From: an uncultured Eubacteriaceae bacterium
Lineage (GTDB): Bacteria; Bacillota; Clostridia; Eubacteriales; Eubacteriaceae
Assembly: GCA_937872065.1 (NCBI GenBank)
Contig: CALMRA010000264.1
Location: 1-33,354 of the forward strand
Direction: 5' to 3'
Length of the DNA: 33,354 nucleotides
Shown one piece after another: positions 27,296-33,354 of this stretch (its first letter is position 1; each line of letters opens with the position of its first letter). Both the position numbers and the translations under genes were made by a program. Under the pieces are notes generated by a model. It made no database searches, was not told the DNA's origin, and was given only the letters and a program-made list of their open reading frames with translations.

Positions 27296-27925
27296 TCAGG
27301 ATTTCACGCTGCTCTTGACAACGACAACAGAACCTCTCGGTCCCGGTACCGCGCCCTTGATGAGCAGGATGTTTTCATCGGGATCGACGTCGACGACTTC
27401 AAGATTAAGAGCCGTTACGTTTTTGTTCCCCATCTGGCCTGGAAGCTTCTTTCCCTTAGGTACTCGTGAAGGATACGCTGAAGCACCCATCGAACCCGGG
27501 CTTCTGTGATACTTGGAGCCGTGAGCCATCGGGCCTCTGTGCTGTCCGTGACGCTTGATAACGCCCTGGTAGCCTTTACCTTTCGACTTGCCGGAGATAT
27601 CTACTTTGTCTCCCGCTTCGAAGGTGTCGGCCTTGACGACCTGACCCGGTTCCATTGACATCGCGTCGTCGAGCTTGAATTCTCTGAGAACTCTTGCAGG
27701 AGCAGCGCCGTACTTTTCAAGGTGACCGGCTTCAGGCTTTGAGATCTTCGACGCTTGTACTTCGTCGAAGCTCAGCTGTACGGAACAGTAACCGTCGGTT
27801 TCTTCCGTCTTTTTCTGAACGACCGTGCAGGGACCTGCTTCAACGACGGTAACAGGGATAACCTGTCCCTTATCGGTGAAGATCTGGGTCATACCGAGCT
27901 TGCGGCCGATAATCGCTTTTTTCAT
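27296..27925 (-). CDS. rplC: 50S ribosomal protein L3
   Basis: L3 (209 aa, normal) is an assembly initiator whose loop reaches the peptidyl-transferase centre. KKAIIGRKLGMTQIF at the start and the GQHRGPMAHGSKYHRSPGSM loop identify it. GGAGG precedes the ATG. A 96-nt gap with two inverted repeats separates it from rpsJ. Confidence 0.99.
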   Translation of the reverse strand: MKKAIIGRKLGMTQIFTDKGQVIPVTVVEAGPCTVVQKKTEETDGYCSVQLSFDEVQASKISKPEAGHLEKYGAAPARVLREFKLDDAMSMEPGQVVKADTFEAGDKVDISGKSKGKGYQGVIKRHGQHRGPMAHGSKYHRSPGSMGASAYPSRVPKGKKLPGQMGNKNVTALNLEVVDVDPDENILLIKGAVPGPRGSVVVVKSSVKS

Positions 27926-28021
27926 TATTTCCTCCGTTTTATTAGTGGATCACATTGTGATCATAATAGAACAGTCAGAGTAATTCTGACAGATCTGTTA
28001 CTTGGGGTTCCAGTCGTCAGA

Positions 28022-28330
28022 CTAGAGCTTGATTTCAATGTCGACGCCTGCAGGCAGGTTAAGGCGCATCAGCGCGTCTACCGTCTTGGGCGTGGGATTG
28101 AGAATATCGATCAGACGCTTATGCGTGCGCATTTCGAACTGTTCTCTGGAGTCCTTGTATTTGTGGACAGCTCTGAGAATCGTAATGATTTCCTTGTCAG
28201 TCGGGAGCGGGATCGGACCTGAAACATCTGCGCCTGTTTTCTTCGCAGTGTCTACAATCCGTTCTGCAGACTGATCAAGAAGCTGATGATCGAATGCCTT
28301 TAATCTGATTCTAATTTTTTGCTTTGCCAT
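28022..28330 (-). CDS. rpsJ: 30S ribosomal protein S10
   Basis: S10 (102 aa, normal) is a 30S head protein that also acts as NusE in transcription antitermination complexes. [20 protein letters not shown] and [20 protein letters not shown] are diagnostic. AGGAGG lies 9 nt before the ATG. It is the first gene of the supercluster, behind a promoter at 28627-28655 and a ~290-nt leader. Confidence 0.99.
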   Translation of the reverse strand: MAKQKIRIRLKAFDHQLLDQSAERIVDTAKKTGADVSGPIPLPTDKEIITILRAVHKYKDSREQFEMRTHKRLIDILNPTPKTVDALMRLNLPAGVDIEIKL

Positions 28331-28620
28331 ACCATAATCCTCCTGGAATAATATTTCTCAGATTCTGGTACGTCCGCCGCATCAACCCACCCGGGCGTTT
28401 CACTCTGTCTCTATAAAAAAAGCTGATCGCTCAGCAGGTTCCGCCTGTAAAGCCCGGCGTTATTGAAGATGAAGCCAGTCAAAACTGAGTTCATCAGTGC
28501 TTTTTATAGAGACATCCGGTGTGTCCAGCAGCTTCCGTCCGATTCGAGATCGTGACTTCTCCGCGGAAATTACCTGAATTAGTAACAGCAACTTCCCGCA
28601 TCATCGTAGTACAGCCAACT
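28331..28620 (-). promoter_or_regulatory. Long structured leader of the S10 operon
   Basis: About 290 nt separate the predicted transcription start (near 28620) from rpsJ. The leader holds a 22-nt imperfect inverted repeat (28514-28493 and 28427-28406). Between its arms lie a CAGT/ACTG hairpin, a CGCC/GGCG hairpin and a terminator-like element at 28435-28415. I found no convincing coding frame in it. Confidence 0.7.
28415..28435 (-). terminator. Terminator-like hairpin inside the S10 leader (possible attenuator)
   Basis: On the minus strand GCTGA-GCGA-TCAGC, a 5-bp stem on a GNRA tetraloop, is followed directly by seven T. The stem is short, so strength is uncertain. Its 3' half and T tract are also the distal arm of the 22-nt inverted repeat, so the two structures exclude each other. 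Confidence 0.5.
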
Positions 28621-28626
28621 TGACAT

Positions 28627-28655
28627 ATTATACATGAAAAAAAGACCCTCTGCAA
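28627..28655 (-). promoter_or_regulatory. Sigma-A-type promoter of the S10-spc-alpha cluster
   Basis: On the minus strand TTGCAG (28655-28650), a 17-nt spacer and a perfect TATAAT (28632-28627) form the boxes. The -35 box lies in the loop of the preceding degV terminator hairpin, and the spacer contains that terminator's T tract. Confidence 0.75.
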
Positions 28656-28664
28656 GGTCTTTTT
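28637..28664 (-). terminator. Terminator of the degV gene
   Basis: The stem AAAAAGACC/GGTCTTTTT with an 8-nt loop is followed by a T tract, 25 nt after the degV stop. It is nearly symmetrical and overlaps the S10 promoter. Confidence 0.85.
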
Positions 28665-28688
28665 CATTTACATTTTACATTATTTTCA

Positions 28689-29618
28689 TTATTTACACTG
28701 AGCGAAATCGGGTATCTCTCCGCCGCAGGTGATTCCGCTTTCACGGATAATCTGATTCGGATCCCTGTCCCAGAAATAGATGCCTGTTCCTGTCACTCCG
28801 AGGTGTGCCGCCAGGACCGTTCCGATCTGTGCTTCCTCGAATTTTGAGATCCCTTCGCTGCGCGCGATCGCTTCCATCCGGTTCGTAAGCGGACGGCAGG
28901 TTTCTTCGTCGACGATGGCGATTCCGACCTTCTGATCCCGGTATTCGCTCAGGAGCTCTTCGAGTCTGCCCTGGATGATGGACAGCGCCTTCTTGTCTCC
29001 GCGAACCTTGCCGATAACCTTCAGAACGCCCTCGTCAACATCGATGACGGGACGGATCTTCAGAATATCTCCTACATATGCGGCAGCTCTGCCGATACGT
29101 CCTCCGCGGCTTAGCCATTTCAGATTCTGCATCGTAAACAGAAAATGAACATGAGGCCGGAAAGCGTAGGCGGCCTTCTCCAGCTCGTCCAGTGTCGCGC
29201 CGTGATCGATAAGCTTTAGCAGCTGGGCTGCGACAAGTCCGATGGGGCCGCCGGACTGGAGCGAATCGACGATGACACAGTTGAAGTCCGGATATTCTTC
29301 CTTTACTTCCTTGAGGATCATCCGGCCGAGTTCATACGTGCCTGACAGCTTCGACGTGAACGAAAGATACAGTACGTCGTTCCCGGCTTTCGCCTGCTCA
29401 GTGAAGTAGTTTCTGAAATCCTCCGGGAGGACCTGCGAGGTTGTGGGCATAATGCCCTCTTTGAGCATCTCGTTGATCTCGTCTATCGTGATCTCCGTTT
29501 TATCTCTGAGGCTCGTTCCGTCCTCGAGGACAACGTTGAGCGAGACCATATCCATATTCGGATGGGTCTGAAGGTCGAGAGGCATGTCGCACATACTGTC
29601 TGTTAATAATCTGAGCAT
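28689..29618 (-). CDS. DegV-family fatty-acid-binding protein
   Basis: This 309-aa cytosolic protein is of the DegV family, whose members bind a fatty acid between two domains. Members such as FakB deliver it to the kinase FakA. The N-terminal LLTDSMCDMPLDL, the MPTTSQVLPEDF motif (TSQ) and the SGTYELGRMILKE motif near 88-100 are typical. SRGGRIGRAAAYVG near 169-182 and the C-terminal LGVTGTGIYF region follow. No fakA-like gene is in the window and the bound lipid is unknown. It stands alone between terminators. Confidence 0.93.
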   Translation of the reverse strand: MLRLLTDSMCDMPLDLQTHPNMDMVSLNVVLEDGTSLRDKTEITIDEINEMLKEGIMPTTSQVLPEDFRNYFTEQAKAGNDVLYLSFTSKLSGTYELGRMILKEVKEEYPDFNCVIVDSLQSGGPIGLVAAQLLKLIDHGATLDELEKAAYAFRPHVHFLFTMQNLKWLSRGGRIGRAAAYVGDILKIRPVIDVDEGVLKVIGKVRGDKKALSIIQGRLEELLSEYRDQKVGIAIVDEETCRPLTNRMEAIARSEGISKFEEAQIGTVLAAHLGVTGTGIYFWDRDPNQIIRESGITCGGEIPDFAQCK

Positions 29619-29654
29619 AGGCTGTTCCGTTTCTAATTGTCTAGTGAATCAAAC

Positions 29655-29678
29655 GAGCCGCAGACTGCTCTGCGGCTC
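29655..29678 (-). terminator. Terminator of serC-serA-DUF1015
   Basis: On the minus strand a perfect 9-bp stem GAGCCGCAG/CTGCGGCTC with a 6-nt loop is followed by a weak T tract (GTTTGATTC). It lies about 65 nt after the DUF1015 stop. Confidence 0.65.
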
Positions 29679-29743
29679 AGGTTCAATCTTTATAGTACAG
29701 TATAACGCGCATTCGTATTTCCGACAACTCAGCCTGCGTCTGT

Positions 29744-30979
29744 TCAGGAAAGTTCGTGAATGAACAGTCCGCTGCGAAGCTTCGGTTCGAACCACGTGGA
29801 TTTCGGGGGCATCAGAAGCCCCGCGTCCGCGATGCCCATAAGCTCCTCAATAGAGGTCGGGTAAAGCGAGAACGCCGCGGTCATATCCGTCTTCGTTCTT
29901 CGTTCCAGTTCTTCGAGTCCGCGTATTCCGCCTACGAAATCAATCCGGTCGTCCGTACGGGGATCGCCGATTCCGAGAAGGGGCGCCAGCATATTGTCAT
30001 ACAGCACCGATACGTCGAGTGCCCCGACAGGATCCTCCGACAGGAATTCAGGCCGGACTGTCATCCGGTACCATTTTCCGCCGAGACAGAGTCCGAATTC
30101 ACCCTTCTGCTGAGGTCTTACCGCTCCCTTTTCCAGGCTGACTTCAAAGCGCTCCTGTGCCTGATCGAGGAATTCTTCTTCGGTCAGTCCGTTCAGATCT
30201 CTGACGACGCGGTTGTAGTCGAGAATCTTGAGCTCGTCGTCCGGAAACAGGACGCACAGGAAATAGTTGAATTCTTCATCGCCCGTCCAGCCGGGATTCT
30301 GTTCCCGTCTGAGTTTCGCGACCTTGACAGCCGAGGCACAGCGGTGATGACCGTCCGCGATGTACAGGTTAGGAACCTGACCGATCGCCTTGACGAGTCC
30401 CGCAACTGCGTTTTCATCGTTGACGAGCCAGACACGGTGACCGATACCGTCTTCCGACACGAAGTCGTAGAGCGGCTCCGCCTGTTTCTGCTGCTCGATG
30501 ATCACGGCTGCATCTTCATTGCGTCTGTAGCTCAGGAAGATCGGTCCGGTGTTCGCGTCGCAAGCGTCGACGTGTCTGATACGGTCGCGTTCCTTTTCTT
30601 CACGAGTAAGCTCGTGCTTCTTGATCACACCCGAATCGTATTCGTCCACCGAGGCCGTACCGACGAGTCCCGTCTGAGACCGGCCGTTCATCGTCAGTTC
30701 ATATATATAGAAAGAAGGTGATTCTTCCTGTTCCATCATGCCGTGTTCGAGGTAGCGTCTGAGATTCTCTCCCGCCTTTTCGTAGACGGCGTCGTCGTAG
30801 GTTCCGACTTCATCCGGCATCGTCGTTTCCGCACGGTCTACCGTCAGAAAGGAATCAGGATTCCTGCGCACCACTTCCGCAGCCTCTTCGCGGTTGTAGA
30901 CATCGTAGGGCAGCGCGGCGATTTTCTCCGCCTGTCCCCGTACGGGTCTGACCGCTCTGAAGGGTCTTAACACTGCCAT
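29744..30979 (-). CDS. DUF1015 protein with DGHHR motif, linked to serine biosynthesis
   Basis: This 411-aa cytosolic protein belongs to the DUF1015 family. The start VLRPFRAVRP and ALPYDVYNREEA near 22-33 are family hallmarks, as are KKHELTREEKERDR (120-133) and IADGHHR with DGHHR at 209-213. A DGHHR-type motif is also used by SerK, the ADP-dependent free-serine kinase of the ParB/sulfiredoxin-like fold, so a phosphoserine/serine reaction is a reasonable idea. It starts on the A of the serA stop (TAATG) and is the last gene of serC-serA-DUF1015, the place where a phosphoserine phosphatase gene would be expected. I regard family membership as firm and activity as inference. Confidence 0.88.
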   Translation of the reverse strand: MAVLRPFRAVRPVRGQAEKIAALPYDVYNREEAAEVVRRNPDSFLTVDRAETTMPDEVGTYDDAVYEKAGENLRRYLEHGMMEQEESPSFYIYELTMNGRSQTGLVGTASVDEYDSGVIKKHELTREEKERDRIRHVDACDANTGPIFLSYRRNEDAAVIIEQQKQAEPLYDFVSEDGIGHRVWLVNDENAVAGLVKAIGQVPNLYIADGHHRCASAVKVAKLRREQNPGWTGDEEFNYFLCVLFPDDELKILDYNRVVRDLNGLTEEEFLDQAQERFEVSLEKGAVRPQQKGEFGLCLGGKWYRMTVRPEFLSEDPVGALDVSVLYDNMLAPLLGIGDPRTDDRIDFVGGIRGLEELERRTKTDMTAAFSLYPTSIEELMGIADAGLLMPPKSTWFEPKLRSGLFIHELS

Positions 30980-32145
30980 TATTTCAGGATCCTGACGCGT
31001 GTCACGCCTTTAATCTTATACAGATCTTCCTTGACCTTCGCGCCGATCGGTGAATCGACGTCAATCATCGTGTAAGCGAAGTTGCCGCGGTTCTTGTTGG
31101 TCATATCCGAGATATTAATATTGTCGTTAGCCAGTATGGTCGTGACCTGCGCGATCATGTTCGGTACGTTATGATGGCAGATCGTAATTCTGCCTACATT
31201 ATCCATTCTGCCCATATCGACATCCGGATAATTGACTGAATGCACGATGTTGCCTTCTGTCAGATAGTCGATCATTTCCTGAACCGCCATTACGGCGCAG
31301 TTTTCTTCGCTTTCCGGAGTCGACGCGCCGAGATGCGGCACATTGATCGTATTCGGAAGCGCAAGGGTTTCTTCGTTCGGGAAGTCCGTCACGTAAACCG
31401 CTACTCGTCCGTCTTCGAGAGCAGTTTTGAGCGCCGCGTTGTCAACCAGTCCGCCGCGCGCGAAGTTAAGCAGGCGCAGGTCCTTTGCCTGGCTGAGCAG
31501 ATCTTCGTTGACGATATTTTTTGTTTCTTCCATATAAGGAAGATGGAGGGTTACATAGTCACAGTTTGCGAAAACACCTTCGAGACTCTTCGCACGCTTA
31601 ACCTTGCGTGAAAGTCCCCATGCGTTTTCGATTGAGATATACGGGTCGTAGCCGTAAACGCGCATGCCGAGATCCACCGCCATATTGGCGACGAGAACGC
31701 CGATTGCGCCCAGACCTACGATACCGAGCTTCTTGCCTGCGAGCTCGGGACCCGCGAACTGACTCTTGCCTTTTTCGATCGCTTTCGCAACATCGACATC
31801 CTGATCCGGAAGTGTCTTCGCCCAGGCAATCCCGTCATTGAGCTTTCGTGAAGCCAGGAGAAGACCCGCAGCGACAATTTCCTTTACCGCGTTCGCATTC
31901 GCGCCCGGTGTGTTGCAGACGACGATTCCGGCTTCCGCACATTTTTCCAGCGGAATGTTGTTGACGCCGGCTCCCGCGCGTCCGATAAATTTAACGGAAC
32001 GCGGAATTTCCATGTCGTGCAGATTTGCAGAACGTACGAGAATCGCATCCGGATTTTCGATATTATCGCCGACTTCAAAATTGTCGGGAAGCAGTCTCAG
32101 TCCCTTTTTAGAGATCTTGTTCAGTGTCAGTACTTTGTAATTCAT
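30979..32145 (-). CDS. serA: D-3-phosphoglycerate dehydrogenase, ACT-domain form
   Basis: SerA (388 aa) oxidises 3-phosphoglycerate to 3-phosphohydroxypyruvate with NAD+, the first step of serine synthesis. The Rossmann motif GLGAIG is at 144-149, the catalytic Arg230 is in NFARGG and His271 is in PHLGAS. A C-terminal ACT domain (~317-388) suggests feedback control by serine. There is no intervening allosteric substrate-binding domain, so it is the shorter type. An AAGGA ribosome site precedes the ATG. It overlaps the DUF1015 start by 1 nt. Confidence 0.96.
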   Translation of the reverse strand: MNYKVLTLNKISKKGLRLLPDNFEVGDNIENPDAILVRSANLHDMEIPRSVKFIGRAGAGVNNIPLEKCAEAGIVVCNTPGANANAVKEIVAAGLLLASRKLNDGIAWAKTLPDQDVDVAKAIEKGKSQFAGPELAGKKLGIVGLGAIGVLVANMAVDLGMRVYGYDPYISIENAWGLSRKVKRAKSLEGVFANCDYVTLHLPYMEETKNIVNEDLLSQAKDLRLLNFARGGLVDNAALKTALEDGRVAVYVTDFPNEETLALPNTINVPHLGASTPESEENCAVMAVQEMIDYLTEGNIVHSVNYPDVDMGRMDNVGRITICHHNVPNMIAQVTTILANDNINISDMTNKNRGNFAYTMIDVDSPIGAKVKEDLYKIKGVTRVRILK

Positions 32146-32258
32146 GATATCCTTTCTTGCCGCAGCCAGAGCCGGCCTTCTAATCTACTCCCCCGGTTAA
32201 CTGCGCCCAATGCTGGAACAGCCTCAGGCTGTCCGTTCTTAACGATCGGTACGCCGAT
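32146..32258 (-). other. serC-serA intergenic spacer with a hairpin
   Basis: This 113-nt gap holds an inverted repeat GGACAGCC/GGCTGTTCC (8-9 bp with a 3-nt loop, about 32213-32232) without a following T tract. It is not a standard terminator. It may stabilise or tune the ratio of serC to serA mRNA; no promoter stands out. Confidence 0.4.
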
Positions 32259-33347
32259 TCAGCTGTTTTCTTCTTCGAATTTTTTCATAAACGCGATAAG
32301 CGCTTCGACGCCTTCTTTAGGCATCGCATTGTAAATGCTCGCGCGCATTCCGCCTACCGTTCTGTGACCCTTCAGGTTCACGAGACCGGCTGCCTCCGCT
32401 TCCTTAACGAATTTCGCTTCGAGATCCTTGTCTCCGATAACGAAAGGGACGTTCATCAGCGAACGATCTTCCGGAACGACAGTTCCCTTGAACATTTTGC
32501 TGTTGTCGAGATAATCATAAAGCATCTGCGATTTTTCTTTATTGATCGCTTCCATGCCTTCGACTCCGCCGTGTTCCTTGACCCAGTCGAATACGAGACC
32601 GCAGATGTAGATGCTGTAGCACGGCGGGGTGTTATACAGCGAGCCCGCGTCCGCCTGTGTCTTCCAGTCCAGCATAGTCGGCGTATCTTCGCGCGCGTTT
32701 CCGATCAGATCCTTGCGGATCGCCGCAACGACAACGCCTGCCGGGCCCATGTTCTTCTGTGCGCCTGCGTAGACGACACCGAATTTGCTGATGTCGAAGA
32801 CTTCCGACAGAACCAGCGATGAGAAGTCCGCTACCAGCGGGATATCTCCGGTATCCGGAATTTCGTCAGGCTTGAAGCGCGTACCGTAAATCGTGTTGTT
32901 CGCGCAGATGTAGACATAGTCCGCATCGTCTCTGAAGTCTTCGCGAGTCGTCTTCGGAATATACGTGAACGTCTTATCCGCCGATGAAGCGACAGCTTTC
33001 GCGTCGCCGTAGCGCTGTGCTTCCGCCAGCGCTTTTTTCGCCCACTGACCGGTTACGATGTAATCCGCTTTTCCGCTCTTATTCATCATGTTGAGCGGAA
33101 TGGCCGAGAACTGCTGAGATGCGCCGCCCTGGAGAAAGAGGATTTCATAATTCTCCGGAATGTGCATCAGCTCTCTGAACATATCGCTCGCGTGATCGAT
33201 GATTCCCTGGAAAGCTTTCGAGCGGTGGCTCATCTCCATCACGCTCATACCGGTGCCTTCGTAATCCAGCATTTCGTCTGCTGCTTTCTGCAGCACTTCT
33301 TCCGGCAGCTGTGACGGACCTGCCGAGAAGTTGTAAACTCTGTTCAA
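32259..33347 (-). CDS. serC: Phosphoserine aminotransferase
   Basis: SerC (362 aa) transfers an amino group from glutamate to 3-phosphohydroxypyruvate, giving O-phosphoserine, and uses PLP. The N-terminal NFSAGPSQLPEEVL, the HRS at 41-43, GGAS at 74-77 and the PLP-binding Lys198 in AGAQKNMGPAG are clear. The start is TTG at 33347, right after an in-frame TAG, so the frame cannot extend. The ribosome site and promoter are off the window edge. Confidence 0.97.
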   Translation of the reverse strand: MNRVYNFSAGPSQLPEEVLQKAADEMLDYEGTGMSVMEMSHRSKAFQGIIDHASDMFRELMHIPENYEILFLQGGASQQFSAIPLNMMNKSGKADYIVTGQWAKKALAEAQRYGDAKAVASSADKTFTYIPKTTREDFRDDADYVYICANNTIYGTRFKPDEIPDTGDIPLVADFSSLVLSEVFDISKFGVVYAGAQKNMGPAGVVVAAIRKDLIGNAREDTPTMLDWKTQADAGSLYNTPPCYSIYICGLVFDWVKEHGGVEGMEAINKEKSQMLYDYLDNSKMFKGTVVPEDRSLMNVPFVIGDKDLEAKFVKEAEAAGLVNLKGHRTVGGMRASIYNAMPKEGVEALIAFMKKFEEENS

Positions 33348-33354
33348 CTAGTTT

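Noticed and set aside
27948-27962. GATCACATTGTGATC palindrome as a possible CRP-type operator
   Set aside because: The half-sites are in the reverse order to the TGTGA-N6-TCACA consensus, and the site lies inside a transcribed gap; a hairpin is a better reading.
29756-30721. 321-aa plus-strand open frame opposite the DUF1015 gene
   Set aside because: It is a shadow of a conserved gene with clear family motifs on the minus strand.

Overview
This window is a chromosomal segment of a low-G+C-phylum Gram-positive bacterium (Firmicutes/Bacillota, most likely class Clostridia). The evidence is gene order and protein form. rpsD lies inside the alpha operon between rpsK and rpoA. A KOW-domain protein sits between map and infA. 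ecfA1-ecfA2-ecfT-truA-rplM-rpsI follows rplQ. S4, S14, L24 and L36 all keep their zinc-binding cysteines. No species-level claim is possible from the sequence alone.

Layout, right to left along the minus strand. (1) 33347-29744: serC, serA and a DUF1015 protein, a phosphoserine-pathway cluster with no serB visible. (2) 29618-28689: a DegV fatty-acid-binding protein with its own terminator. (3) 28688-28331: a 358-nt gap with a strong promoter and a ~290-nt structured leader. (4) 28330-12784: a contiguous S10-spc-alpha supercluster of 31 genes, from rpsJ to rplQ, including secY, adk, map, a KOW protein, infA and rpoA. It ends in a terminator. (5) 12713-8386: the energising module of an ECF vitamin/metal transporter (ecfA1, ecfA2, ecfT), truA, then rplM-rpsI with its own promoter and leader.

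Left of 8386 is a mixed accessory region on both strands. It holds a plus-strand two-gene unit (small basic membrane protein plus GT8 glycosyltransferase), a minus-strand SDR-PPC pair, a plus-strand TetR regulator, a divergent acidic, serine-rich single-pass membrane protein, typA/bipA, and a zinc-type dehydrogenase gene interrupted by one in-frame TAA.

The most unusual signals lie between genes. The S10 leader carries a 22-nt inverted repeat whose distal arm overlaps a short terminator-like hairpin, as in an attenuator. The rpmJ-rpsM gap is enlarged to 186 nt and holds four consecutive hairpins. The serC-serA-DUF1015 cluster places a DGHHR-containing protein where a phosphoserine phosphatase would be expected. 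I found no CRISPR array, rRNA, tRNA, insertion sequence or prophage.
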